Source: Budorcas taxicolor
Lineage: Eukaryota > Chordata > Mammalia > Artiodactyla > Bovidae
DNA: 64,000 bases
Direction of reading: 5' to 3'
NCBI RefSeq assembly: GCF_023091745.1
Contig: NC_068934.1
Span: forward strand, 20,864,434 to 20,928,433
In this document: positions 23,330 to 35,325 of the stretch, in pieces
Position numbering within the stretch: the stretch's first letter is position 1
How the letters are laid out: the number at the start of each line of letters is the position of its first letter
The notes under the pieces: generated by a model
What the model was told of the DNA's origin: nothing
The model's database searches: none
The model's input: the letters and a program-made list of their open reading frames with translations, nothing else
Position numbers and translations under genes: made by a program

Positions 23330-23890
23330 TACAGGGAAATAAACAAGGGACAATAAGGATAATAATTAGAGCTACCTAGACAGTGGTCAGGAAAGATGTT
23401 GCTGAAAAGTGACATGAGAAGTCTTGAAAAATGTGAGAATGTCTGCTTTGCAAAGAGCAAAGACATTCCAGATAGAAGGAAGGGCAGGTGAGAAGGCTCT
23501 GAGCCTAGAGCAATCGTAGGACATTTAAAGGGTTTACTGCGGCTGGAGGAATGGAGAGGGTAGCACAAGTGAGTTAAATGCAAGGTCAGACCAGGGCAAG
23601 ATCAGACATGGATTTATGAGTCTTGGATAGTATTGTTACATTATTCTAAGAGCAAAAAAACAAGTGATTTTAGAGAGTAATTTGTGATTTCAAAGATTTT
23701 GATGGCTTGTAAGAGCAGAAAAGACTGGAGGGAGTTTGGAGTGAAAGCAAGAGGAAGTCTCCTACTCAGTGACGGGTAGCTGAGGATGGAGGCGTAAACT
23801 GAAATGGTGACAGGGAAAACAGACAGAAATGAACAGAGTCAATATATATTTGGAGGTAGGAAAATAGAAGAGGATGCTTGCTCTGTCTGT
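23330..23890 (-). repeat. LINE2 3' region
   Basis: agtggtcaggaaagatgttgctg, cattccagatagaaggaagggca, ggtgagaaggctctgagcc and ggctggaggaatggagagg occur in the order of the reverse complement of LINE2. It may belong to the same original element as 22305-22440, with the old BovB fragment between. Confidence 0.65.
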
Positions 23891-26242
23891 ATCTTGTATT
23901 CTTGATAAAATTTTTCAATTGTGTTATTTATAAAAATTCTCTTAGAGTTATGGCTTTATAGAAGCTACAAGAGATTTTTAATAAGGGATATTAGAAAATT
24001 AGATATTCCTAAGGAATTTTAGTGCTACTTCTGGATTAAATGAAATTTGCCTAATCTTAACTAGGTCAACTAGCTTTATTCATTGTCTTTACCTGTTAAC
24101 TAGAGTTAATAAATGTCCTATTTATTATATTCCAATTCCTTGAATTGCTGTTTTAATGATAGTGTAAACAGCTTTTATTTAAGGTGTTTGAGGTATGTTC
24201 TAACTAATGCTTTGGGATTTGGGGGAAATTTTCTAAAACACCCACTTAAGAAGGATATTTTCAACAGATTATCCATAAAAAATTATGTGATTTTTCAGAA
24301 ATTACATCTTGGAGTCATTTGGGCTTCACAAGAAAAATTTTAGCCTATAAAAACTACTATCTGAAGGCTCTTTCATAATCTAATATTATTTCACTAATTT
24401 ATAATCTTGTCTTCTAATTCTGCCAGTTAAGATAAAGAATAAAATCTGTCATTGGCAATTGTTTGGTTTTGTATGCTTTAGGAAACATGAAAAAATAATA
24501 GGAATTTTATGGAAGAGATACATTAAAAATAATAACTTTTAATGGTCAACAAGTATCTTTTAAAGAATGAAAAGTTTTCCTATTTCAGCAGTTAAGAGTA
24601 ATCACATATTAAAAAATAATTAACACAGTAATTCAAAAGCTGATATAGTAGATATTAGGTAAAGGAATAATATTCCATTTTCAACCATAATGTTTCTATT
24701 TTGAAGATCCTTTACAGTGAACTAATTTTCTAACGAATGATTCAACATTTATAACACTCTAAGCATAATATTAAAATTCTATATAAATAAGCAAAAATTT
24801 GACCTTATGGAGATTACTTAATGATTTATAATAATAATCCAAAATCATCTACAGTCTCTAAAGCTGCCATAAAAATGTCAGAAAAATTGAGTTATTTTCT
24901 ATTCCTTGAACAGAAAACATATTTTGAAAACTTCACAGTGCAAAGTTCAGAAATGCTAAGCATGTTTCTTTTCACAAGGCTGTAGGAGAAAACAGTCTAT
25001 TTTTCACCTAGGCACTGATCTATGGTATAAAATTATGGTTCAGATAACCCAATCTCATTTTAGGGCGTTTATTGATTTACTTTGTCCCTCAACTACAGCC
25101 TAGTTTTCTTAAAAGTGATTATAGGATAAAAAACAAACATCAAGGTCATGTCTGATGTGAAGATGGGACTCTATCATGGCAGGCAGGTTTCAAAAGCTTG
25201 GCTCACTTCCTAGAAATTGGCTAAGAATTCGGGTCAGGCCATAATACATGATACATAAACAATATTTGTAGGTGAAAATTGAGTTTACATTTTTAAGTTA
25301 AAATCGCAACCCTGTATTTTCCTAGATATATGGGGAAAACGGAAGACCCTAACTAAAATATCTGAAATGCCTCTCAACCAATATCTGTGGGGCAATGGTA
25401 CAAGGGAAACCTCTTGGATCTTGCATAAGGAAGTGTTGAATTATATGGGAGGAAGCAGGAGAGGAAAGAAAGGAAAGGAGGGAGAAGCCGAGATGGACTC
25501 AGGAAATCCAACTCTGATCATCATTATCTTTTATTTTTGACATGTCCAAGACAATGCCATTTATTGTTTAAGAAGATGGGGAAATATTTGTAGCAGGGGT
25601 TAGGCACAAATGTGTTTGCTCATTTAAATATTTATTAAATAAAATAATAAAAATGATGTAAATGACACTTTGTACATGTTCAAGTAGAAAAGTCTTGATA
25701 ATTTTTTCTCATTTACTTTGAATTTTACAACTGAAATGAGGAACAGAAACATACAAAAAATGAATATTATTATGAAGATCATCTTCAAGAAAGGACTCTG
25801 CTCACATTGTTTCTCCTTGTGGATGGGAAAGACTCAAGGAAACGGAATCTTTAGAGAAAAACTTTGTGAGACCACAGGGCAGCTACCACCTGAAATCCAT
25901 TCTTCAATCACAATCAGGGAGAAATAAAATAGACTTTTATGTATTGTATCTGAGGGATTTATAAATTGCCGGGCACACCCAACAGTGTTTAGAAGTCTCA
26001 AAACTGAGTTCTTTCACTGTATTTTTGTTTGTTTTGTTTTTGCACTGTTATTGTTATCTTCCCAATGATTCCCAGTGAAACCAACAAAATGAAATGGTCT
26101 GGGGGCACCTCTGAGCAAGAGCACCAGAGAAAGAGCAGACAAAGTAACTGTTTCATCCTGCAACCAAAGCACAGGGATAGAAGTATCCAAGAGAGTCCAT
26201 GCCTTAAATTTTGCTTTTATTTTCATTAGTCTGGGAGGTGGG
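23891..26242. other. Repeat-poor, strongly AT-rich interval
   Basis: About 2.3 kb in which I recognise no BovB, SINE, L1 or LTR. A purine-rich patch lies at about 25449-25495. ORFs (24113-24343, 25718-25927, 26014-26253) have no recognised domain. Could be unique sequence or very old repeats. Confidence 0.5.
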
Positions 26243-26250
26243 TGAAAAAA

Positions 26251-26929
26251 CATCCTGCTGTGATTTATGTTACAGAGTGTTCTGGCTATGTTTTCCTCTA
26301 AGTTTTATATATGTCTGGCCTTACCTTCAGATCTTTAATCCATTTTGAGTTTATTTTTCTGTATGGTATTAGGGAGTGTTCTAATTTTATTCTTTTATAT
26401 GTAGCTGTCCAATTTTTCTAGCATCACTTTTTGAAGAGGCCTTCTTCATTTCATTGTATATCCTTGCCTTCTTTGTCAGATTAGGTGACCATAATTATGT
26501 GGGTTTATCTCTAGGATTTCTATCCTCTTCCATTTATTTTTTTTCATACAGATTGAAGTAAGTCAAAAACAGAAAAACAAATATTGTATATTACCACATG
26601 CATGTTGAATCTAGAAAAATGGTACAGATTTTATTTGCAAAATGGAAGTAGAGACACAGACATAGAGAACAAACATACAGCCACCAAGGGGAAAAAGAGG
26701 AGGAATGGGATGAATTGGGAGATCAGGTTTGACATATATGCACTATTGATACTATGTATAAAACAGATAACTAATGCAAACACACTTTATAGCTTGGGGA
26801 ACCCTACCCAGTGCTCCGTGGTGACCTAAATGGCAAGGAAATACAACAAATGAGGGGATATACATATAATTGATGCTGTGTAATAGAAACTAATACAACA
26901 TTGTAAAATAATTCTACTCCAAAAAATTA
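26251..26929. mobile_element. L1 with 5' inversion (twin priming)
   Basis: 26251-26539 is reverse-complement L1 ORF2 (catcctgctgtgatttatgtt, taatccattttgagtttattt, tcaccataattatgtggg in complement sense); 26540-26929 is the plus-strand ruminant L1 3' end (gaagtaagtcaaaaacag, aatggtacagatttt, acaacattgtaaaataattctactcc) ending in an A-rich tail. An 8-bp repeat tgaaaaaa at 26243-26250 and 26930-26937 fits a target duplication but is low complexity. Confidence 0.8.
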
Positions 26930-26937
26930 TGAAAAAA

Positions 26938-27484
26938 GAGGGAACAGAGAAATTTCCAACTAGCAAGAGAAAAAGGTCACTGGTAATTCTCTCGGGCACG
27001 TGGCAAAAAGAGGTAAAAGAAGAATCAGAATCTGGTCCCATGACAGGTTCTTGGGATTGAGAGAAAGCAAATTAAATTTCAAAATGACCATGCTCAACAG
27101 TGTCAGATCTGTCTAATAAGCCACACTCAATGATTACTGTGATAATTACAAATCAGGCAAAACAAATATTCAGCATAGTGACTTAATACGTACTTAATAC
27201 ATACTGAGTTAATGATGAATGGCAATTTTCATCCCTTAATATTCATTTTTAAATTGTGGCTGTATACAAAGTTGTTTCCTTAAAGGAAAGGGACTGGGGA
27301 TGTCAAATATTTCAGAATTTAAAACAAAGACAGAATATACAAAGGATTAAGCGACTGGAAGTTTAATGGTCATGGTATTGAGGAATTTTAGCACCCACAT
27401 GTTGATAGAAACCAAACTATGGTAGACTGAGGAGTAAATGTGTAGAAAAGAAACTAGAGCAGGAAAGGAACCCTGAAATTTTTA
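26938..27484. other. Unassigned sequence
   Basis: Nothing recognised between the two L1 elements. Confidence 0.4.
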
Positions 27485-29095
27485 AAACTAAAAGAAAATA
27501 TAGGGAAAATTATTCTGAAATTGACATTGGAAAAAATAGTTATTGGAAATGACACCAGAAGAACAGGCAAAAAAAAAAAAAAAAAGACAAATGGGACTAT
27601 ATCAAACTAAAAGCTACTGCACAACAAAGAAAACAATTAGCCAAGTGAAGAAAAAGCCTATGCAATGGAAGGAAATATTTTCAAATCATATATCTCATAA
27701 AAGATTAGTATCCAAATCACATAAGAAACTCCTACATCTCAATATCAGAAAAAACACCTCATTTTAAAGTGGGAAAAATATCTGAATAGATATTTCTTCA
27801 AAGAAGACATATGTACACATGTCCATCAGGTATATTAAAATGTGTTCAACACTGTAGAAATGCAAGTAGAAACCACAATGAGATGCCACCTTATACTAAA
27901 TGTTGTGATAGTTAGTATCAACAAGATATAAGATAACAAATGTTGGCAAGCATGTGGAGAAAATGGAACTGTTGTACATTTTTGGTGGGAATGTAAATTG
28001 GTACAGCTATTAGTGAAAACAGCATGAAATTGAAAGTTGCTCAGTCGTGTCCGACTCTTTGCGACCCCCATGGACTATACAGTCCATGGAAAATACAGTC
28101 CATGGAATTCTCCAGGCCAGAATACTGGAGTGGGTAGCCTTGCCCTTCTCAAGGGGACCTTCCCAACCCAGGGACTGAACCCAGGTCTCCCGCATTGCAG
28201 GGGGATACTTTACCAGCTGAGCCACAAGGGAAGCCCAAGAATACTGGAGTGGGTAGCCTATCCCTTCTCCAGGTGATCTTTCAGACTCAGGAATCGAACT
28301 GGGGTCTCTTGCATTGCAGGTGGATTCTTTAACAACTGAGCTATGAGGGAAGCCCGAAAACAGCATGGGGTTTCCTCAAAAAATGGAAATACTATATGAT
28401 CCGGCAATTACACTTCTGAGTATATACCCAAAATGAATTGAAATCAAGATCCTAAAAATGTATCTGTCCTCTCATGTTCATTGATATTTTCAGGATATTT
28501 ATAATATTTTACAATACTTATGAATGAAAAGACATGAAATAACCTAAATGTCCATAGACAGATGAATGGATAAAGCAAAGGTTGTATGTGCATAACATGG
28601 AATTGTTTCTAAAATGAATTGTTCCATTTAGTATCACATGAGGGAACTTGGAGGATATCACGCAAAGTGAAAAAAAAGCCAATTCAGAAAAACAAATATT
28701 ATAGGATCTCATATTATATAAGGAATCAAAACTAGTCAAATTCATAGACTACAATGTGTTTAACAAGGGGCTGAGGGAAGGATAAACTGGGAAGATGTTG
28801 TTCAAAGGATACCAAGTTTCACTTATGTAAGATGAGTAAGTCATAGAGATGTACAATCCAGCATTGTTCATATAGCTAACCGTAGTGTCTTATACACTTA
28901 AAAAATTTAAGATGGTAGACCTAATGGCAAATGCTATTATTACTCCCCAAAAAAGAGGGAAACAACATTTACAGATGAGGTTATGTCTAATGCATTGTTG
29001 TTGGCACTTGCACAGGCATTCTAACTCACCAACACATATACATTAAATAGGTACAGATTTTTACATGTCGATAACACCTCAAAAAATAAAAAGGA
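27485..29095 (+). mobile_element. L1 3' part, split by a dimeric tRNA-SINE
   Basis: ORF2 C-terminal sequence in plus order (gacaaatgggactatatcaaac, gaaatattttcaaatcatat, ggtgggaatgtaaattgg, then after the SINE atatgatccggcaattacac) followed by an L1M-type 3' UTR. An internal A17 run at 27569-27585 has expanded in an A-rich codon stretch. Many frame breaks. Confidence 0.85.
28027..28355 (-). mobile_element. Dimeric tRNA-SINE (Bov-tA type with two heads)
   Basis: Read on the minus strand: one tRNA-like head plus partial body (28237-28355), then a second complete Bov-tA (28027-28236). Both heads keep B-box-like runs (complement of gaatcgaactgggg and ggactgaacccagg). A perfect 12-bp duplication gaaaacagcatg at 28015-28026 and 28356-28367 shows that the dimer inserted as one unit. 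A small internal duplication of tacagtccatgga lies at 28078-28106. Confidence 0.93.
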
Positions 29096-29344
29096 AAATG
29101 GATTCTCAAAACTTTTACTTCGAAGTTAATGCAGTGCTGCTACCAAATAGCATTAATTTTGCCTTTCCTGTGACATTTGTCAGTGACCAGAGACATTTTA
29201 AATGATACAAACTGAAGGTCTACACATCTCATCTGCTAAACACTGGATGAGAAACAACAATAAAGAATTATCTGGCCCCAAATTTCAAATTTTGACTCAC
29301 TGCAAAATTCAGAATATATGTGTAAGTGGGTTTAACATTTATAT

Positions 29345-29460
29345 GTGTTAGTCACTCAGTCATGTCCAACTCTTTGTGACCTCATGGACTGTAGCCCACC
29401 AAGCTCCTCTGTCCATGGAATTCTCCAGGCAAGAATACTGGAGTGTGTTGCTATTCCCTT
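29345..29460 (-). mobile_element. Truncated Bov-tA / Bov-A unit
   Basis: gttagtcactcagtcatgtcc through the gaatactggagtg block to tgctattccctt: one Bov-A body with the tRNA head missing. Confidence 0.85.
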
Positions 29461-29531
29461 TAGAAGTACAATGCTTAATAAATCTCACTGTGAGAGATGT
29501 CTCTCAATCAGAAATGCAACTGTTTCAGAAT

Positions 29532-29640
29532 CAGTTCAGTTCAGTCAGTCAGTTGTGTCCAACTCTTTGTGACCCCATGGACTGCAGCACACTAGGCTTC
29601 CCTGTCTATCACCAACTCCCAGAGCTTACCCAAACTTATA
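29532..29640 (-). mobile_element. BovB 3'-end fragment
   Basis: cagttcagttcagtcagtc through catggactgcagcacac to ccaactcccagagcttac: about 110 bp of reverse-complement BovB terminus. Confidence 0.85.
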
Positions 29641-29754
29641 TCGGTGATCAAGATGGCGATAGTGATGCCAATGATGTCTATGTTCCAGAATACATTTTAC
29701 TTAAACCCTTTCACAATATCTGCTGTCAGTCTGCTAATAAGCTCTAGGCATGCC

Positions 29755-30651
29755 CTGCTTATTTAACTTATATGCAGAGTATATCATGAGAAACACTGGG
29801 CTGGAAGAAGCACAGGCTGGAATCAAGATTTCCAGGGGAAATATCACTAACCTCAGATATGCAGATGACACCACCCTTATGGCAGAAAGTGAAGAGGAAC
29901 TAAGAAGCCTCTTGAAAGTGAAAGAGGAGAGTGAAAAGTTGGCTTAAAGCGCAACATTAAGAAAACTAAGATCATGGCATCTGGTCCTATCACTTCATGG
30001 GAAATAGGTGGGGAAACAGTGGAAACAGTGTCAGGCTTTATTTTGGGGGGGGGGGGCTCCAAAATCACTGTGGATGGTGATTGCAGTCATGAAATTAAAA
30101 TTATGCTATCTAACTTACTCCTTGGAAGGAAAGTTATGACCAACCTAGATAGCATATTCAAAAGCAGAGACATTACTTTGCCATCAAAGTCCGTCTAGTC
30201 AAGGCTATGGTTTTCTCAGTAGTCGTGTATGGATGTGAGAGTTGGACTGTGAAGAAAGCTGAGTGCCGAAGAATTGATGCTTTTGAACTGTGGTGTTGGA
30301 GAAGACTCTTGAGAGTCCCTTGGACTGCAAGGAGATCCAACCAGTCCATTCTGAAGGAGATCAGTCTTGGGTGTTCTTTGGAAGGAATGATGATAAAGCT
30401 GAAACTCCAGTACTTTGGCCACCTCATGCGAAGAGTTGACGCATTGGAAAAGACTCTGATGCTGGGAGGGATTGAGGGCAGGAGGAAAAGGGGATGACAG
30501 AGGATGAGATGGCTGGATGGCATCACCAACTCGATGGACATGAGTTTGAGTGACTCCGCGAGTTGGTGATGGACAGGGAGGCCTGGCGTGCTGTGATTCA
30601 TGGGGTCACAAAGAGTCGGACACGACTGAGTGACTGAAATGAACTGAACTG
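29755..30651 (+). mobile_element. BovB LINE, 5'-truncated copy
   Basis: Starts in the RT palm (ctgcttatttaacttatatgc) and ends at gactgaaatgaactgaactg. A 9-bp target duplication aggcatgcc flanks it at 29746-29754 and 30652-30660. Younger wording in the 3' part. Confidence 0.94.
29757..30497 (+). pseudogene. BovB ORF2 remnant (RT palm and C-terminal domain)
   Basis: LFNLYAEYIMRN is followed by an intact YADD box at 29858-29869. Frame is lost at the 3-bp-short LLMKVK block near 29916 onward, again at a G12 run (30045-30056), and near 30200, so the readable pieces 29750-29947, 29974-30198 and 30207-30497 are in three different frames. Confidence 0.9.
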
Positions 30652-30665
30652 AGGCATGCCAAACA

Positions 30666-30873
30666 GGGCTTCTCTGGTAGTTCAGCTGGTAAAGAATCCA
30701 CCTGCAAAAGGGAGACTGCCAGTTCGATTCTTCCAGAGTCAGGAAGATCCCCTGGAGAAGAGAATGGCACCCACTCCAGTATTGCTGCCTAGAGAATCCC
30801 ATGAATAAAGAGGAGCCTGGTGGACTAAGGCCCGTGGGATTGCAGAGAGTTGGACACGACTGAGGACTTAAAG
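30666..30873 (+). mobile_element. Bov-tA SINE next to a BovB
   Basis: Starts 6 bp after the BovB target duplication. A box tagttcagctggtaa, B box agttcgattctt, complete body, A-rich end near 30881. A weak flanking similarity (gccaaacag / gccaagtag) is not convincing as a duplication. Confidence 0.92.
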
Positions 30874-30881
30874 AAAAAAAA

Positions 30882-32028
30882 GCCAAGTAGAGTGCGCTGT
30901 CTTTTTTTTTTTTCAATCTACTAATCTCAATAAAAATTAAAAAAAAGATAAATAAATAAATGCCCCTTACTATTCTGTTGACTTTTAAATTTAAATACTC
31001 CTCTTTCACTTATGTAGCCTATTGATTGCATCAATTGCTTTTGTATCTTACAATTGTTAGGAAGGCCTAATGCTCTGGAAGGTGTAACACACATATTTTA
31101 ACAAGTTTAGCATGATATTTTGGGAACAGGAGTCTTCTTAAATTGTCCTGCATAAAAAATACCATCTGGCCAGTGTGTCCATTAAAGTTACCCCACATTG
31201 AAAAGGAAGGAATGTTACAGTCTTTCTGTTGGCAGTACTAAGTATCTTAAATTTGCTTTGAAAGTTCATGTGTGTGTGTGTGTGTGTGTGTGTGAGACAA
31301 AAGATTACTTTGGTCAAGAAAGAAAAAAATATCTATAGGGCTTTAGTATCTAGTAATTTGTTATATCTGTCTGAATATTGATGATTTCAAAATTAAATAT
31401 TCATATACAGACATGTTAATAGAACTGTTATTTATAAAATGACAACTATGGGGATAAACAGAGTTGTAAAAGGGGAATTTCAGCAATCCAAGAAGAGAAA
31501 TCTGAGATAAAATTGTTAAATAAAAACCTAGAAATGTGTTAAACAAAAAAGAAATAAGATCTACAGGAAAAAAAAACATTAAAAATCTACACAGATACAA
31601 AAATGTACTTGAATAGTTCAAAGACATATTCCTGTTTCCTTGGAATGAAAGATTCATGGTGGTAAATGTATATTATTTCATTTACATTAAGTTGATAATA
31701 TGAATTGAATCAATATTAACTACTATCTGGGTTGGATTTTGGAAAAATCATTTTTTAATTATTCTAAAAATTTTTATGACAAATATCTGCAAAATGGCCA
31801 GGACATCTTTGAGAAGAAATAATTAAGAGGGAAACTGTCTTTAGTAGGAAATGGAAATTAATTATGAAAAGGAATCAATTCAGATTGGCAATGACTTGAT
31901 TGCTAGACAGAAACAAGCATACTCAAAATCTGTAGGGGAAGTTGGATTATTCACTTAGAAGTTCTAGGTGACAAACTCTTAGCCATTTTGAGAAAAATAA
32001 AATAATAAATATTTATTCTCCAAAAAGC
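30882..32028. other. AT-rich sequence with a (TG)13 tract
   Basis: T12 and A-rich runs at 30902-30960, (TG)13 at 31269-31294. No gene recognised. Confidence 0.45.
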
Positions 32029-34160
32029 AAAAATAAGACCGGGAGCTGACTGTGGCTCAGATCATGGACTCCTTATTGCAAAATTCAGACTTATTTTGAA
32101 CAAAGTAGGGAATACCACTAGACCATTCAGGTATGACCTAAATTGAATCCCTTACAATTATACAGTGTAAGTGACAGATTCAAGGGATTAGATCTGACAG
32201 AGTGCCTGAAGAACTAAGGAGAGAGATTCGTGACACTTTACAGGAGGCAGTGATCAAGACCATCCCCAAGAAAAAGAAATGTAAAAAGGAAAACCGTTGT
32301 CTTAGGAGGCCTTACAAAGAGAAAAGAAGAGAAACAAAAGGCAAAGGAGAAAAGGAAAGATATACCCATTTGAATGCGGACTTCCAAAGAATAGCAAGGA
32401 GAGATAAGAAAGCCTTCCTCAGTGATCAATGCTAAGAAACAGAGGAAAACAATAGAATAAGAATAGAAATCTCTTCAAGAAAATTACAGATACCAAGGGA
32501 ACATTTCATGCAAAGATGGGCACAATAAAGGGCAGAAATATTATGGACCTAAGAGAAGCAGAAGATATTAAGAAGAAGAGGCAAAAACACACAGAAGACC
32601 TATACAAAATATATCTTTATGACCCAGATAACCACAATGGTGTGATCACTCACCTAGTGCCAGACATCCTAGAATGCAAAGTCAAGTAGGCTTTAGGAAG
32701 CATCACTACAAACAAAGCCAGTGGAGGTGGTGGGATTCCAGTTGAGCTATTTCAAATCCTGAAAGATGATGCTGTGAAAGTGCTGCACTCAATACACCAG
32801 CAAATGTGGAAAACTCAGCAGTAGCCACAGGACTGGAAAAGGTCAGTTTTCATTCGAATCCCAAAGAAAGGCAATGCCAAAAAATGTTCAAACTACTGCA
32901 CAATTGTACTCATCTCACATGCTAGCAAAGTAATGCTCAAAATCCTCCAAGCCAGGCTTCAACAGTATGTGAACTGTGAACTTCCAGATGTTCAAGTTGC
33001 ATGTAGAACAGGCAGAGGAACCAGAGATCAAATTGCTAACATCTTTTGGATCATTGAAAAAGCAAGAGAGTTCCAGGAAAACATCTACTTCTGCTTTACT
33101 GACTACGCCAATGCCTTTGACTGGGCGGATCACAATAAACTGTGGAAAATTCTTCAAGAGATGGGAATACCAGACCATCTGACCTGCCTCCTGAGAAATC
33201 TGTATGCAGGTCAAGAAGCAACAGTTAGAACTGGACATGGAACAACAGACTGGTTCCAAATTGGGAAAGGAGTACATCAATACTGTCACCCTGCTATTTA
33301 ACTTATATGCAGAGTACATTATGCAAAATACTGGGCTGGATGAAGCACAAGCTGGAATCAGGATTACCGGGAGAAAAATCAATAACCTCAAAACACATAT
33401 GACATCACCCTATGGCAGAAAGCAAAGAGAAATAAAAAAGCCTCTTGATGAAAGTGAAAGAGGAGAGTGAAAAAGCTGGCTTAAAGCTCAACACTCAGAA
33501 ACTAAGAACATGGCATCTGGTCCCAACATTTCATGGCAAACAGATGGGGAAACAATGGAAATAGTGACAGACTTTATTTTTTTGGGCTCCAAAATCACTG
33601 CAGATGATGACTGCAGTCATGAAATTAAAAGATACTATTTGGAAGAAAATTTATAACCAACCTAGACAGCATATTAAAAAGCAGAGACATTACATTGCCA
33701 ACAAAGGTTCTTATAGTCAAAACTATGGTTTTTCCAGTAGTTATGTATGGATGTGAGAGCTGGAATATAAAGAAAGTTGAGTGCTGAAGAATTGATGCTT
33801 TTGAACTGTGGTGTTGGAGAAGACTCCTTGGACAGCAAGGAAATCCAACCAGTCCATACTAAAGGAAATCAGTTCTGAATATTTACTGGAAGACCTAATG
33901 CTGAAGCTGAAACTCCAATACTTTGGCCACCTGATGTGAACAACTGACTCATTGCAAAAGATCCTGATGCTGGGAAAGAGTGAAGGTGGAGAAAGGGAGA
34001 ATAGAGAATGAGACGGTTGGATGGCATCACCAACTTGATGGACACGAATTTGAGCAAGCTCCTGGAGTTGGTGATAGACAGGGAAGCCTGGCATGCTGCA
34101 GTCCATGGGGTCACAAAGCGTTGGACACGACGGAGAGACTGAACTGAACTGAACTAAACT
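32029..34160 (+). mobile_element. BovB LINE, second-longest copy
   Basis: From the end of the endonuclease domain (gctgactgtggctcagatcatgg) to the terminus gactgaactgaactgaacta. Clearly older than the 17.4-kb copy: many substitutions and small indels, and older 3' wording (ctgaatatttactggaagacc). Confidence 0.93.
32044..34130 (+). pseudogene. BovB ORF2, heavily decayed
   Basis: The endonuclease SDH motif is still readable (tcagatcat, about 32057-32065). Readable pieces are 32202-32435 (linker, ends at a TAA) and 32933-33301 (RT, with FTDYANAFDW in place of the usual DYAKAFDC block). The YADD region is destroyed by a small deletion and rearrangement near 33389-33415. The C-terminal domain is present only as broken frames. 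Confidence 0.9.
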
Positions 34161-34334
34161 ACATAAACCCAATGAATACTTCCTATAAATGAAGTGAAAA
34201 TCTAAACCTGTTGGGAGCATGTTTTGAATAATTTTTAATGAAGGAGGTTTCTGGAAATTAACTTAAAACTCTAGAAATCAAAACAAGTGTATAATTATTT
34301 TAATTTAAATACATAATATCTTGCCTAAAATAAA

Positions 34335-34356
34335 TGTGTGTGTGTGTGTGTGTGTG
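34335..34356. repeat. (TG)11 microsatellite
   Basis: Perfect dinucleotide run. Confidence 0.95.
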
Positions 34357-34514
34357 CCCAGGTGTTCAAATGATAACAAACTAGAAAGAATTCCAAGGCA
34401 GCAATTTGGTAGGTGGTGTATACTGGACTGACAGGGTGGGAATTTGATGTGATAAGTGATTAGATGCAGGTCTCACACACTGAAGTCAGGCTTGGTGTCA
34501 TTTGCTTATATGAC

Positions 34515-34750
34515 CAATCTTAAATATTTAACTTATTTGAAGCTTCAGCTCGTCCTTAAAATGAGGATGATAGTATCACAGAGTTAATTTATAGTGTCTA
34601 TAAAGGTTATTGAGAGCATAATAATCTTTACATAAGAAAAAAAATACTATTTTAAAAATTTATTTAAGGTTAATAGCAGTGAAGAGGTCACAGAGCTCTT
34701 AGTACCAGAGTTACAACCTCAGTCCAGTGTTTTTGACTCCAAGCCTAATG
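34515..34750. repeat. Two weak MIR-like pieces in opposite orientation
   Basis: 34515-34635 reads like plus-strand MIR (cagctcgtccttaaaatgaggatgatagta); 34680-34750 reads like reverse-complement MIR (gaggtcacagagctcttagtac; tttttgactccaagcc). Confidence 0.45.
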
Positions 34751-34892
34751 TTGCTTATGTAAACACTATCTTTAACTACAAAAATGAAAATGCAAGAGTC
34801 TCTTAAGAAGCTTCTGTAAGAAAAATTAGCTACACTACATTTTGTCCTTTTAATTTAAACTCATAGCATTGTTTTTAACTACAATTATTTAT

Positions 34893-35095
34893 TGGAACAA
34901 GGACCTACTAGATAATGCAGGGAATTCTAATCAGTATTCTACAACAACCTATAGGGAAAAGAATCTGAAAAAAGAATGGATACATGTACATCTATAACCT
35001 AATCATTTTGCTGTACATCTGAAACTAACACAACATTGTAAATATTATACTCTAATACAAAATAAAAATCAAATTTTTAAATAAAAAATTAATAA
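34893..35095 (+). mobile_element. L1 3' UTR end
   Basis: ggacctactagataatgcaggg, caacctatagggaaaagaatctg, ctgtacatctgaaactaacacaac and attgtaaatattatactc match the ruminant L1 3' end, followed by an A-rich tail. Confidence 0.85.
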
Positions 35096-35111
35096 TTGCT
35101 ATAATGAAACA

Positions 35112-35325
35112 GGGCTTTCCAGATGGCTCAGAGGTAAAGAATCCTCCTGCCAATGCGGGAGACATGGAGACACGGACTGGATCCCTGGGTCGGGAAGATT
35201 CTCTGTATAAGAAAATGGCAATCTGCTCCATTATTCTTGTCTGGAAAATCCATGGACCAAAGGGTCTGGCATGCTACAGTCATGGGGTTGCAAACAGTCA
35301 GATACAGCTTAACATGCACAGAGCA
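35112..35325 (+). mobile_element. Bov-tA SINE
   Basis: tggctcagaggtaaag A box; the B-box region is split by a short duplication (gagacatggagacacgg). Body decayed (atccatggaccaaagggtctgg). Sits just after the L1 tail. Confidence 0.92.

Noticed and set aside
30173..31009. 278-codon minus ORF
   Set aside because: Antisense shadow of a BovB tail and a Bov-tA; the protein is a read-through of repeat complement and low-complexity sequence.
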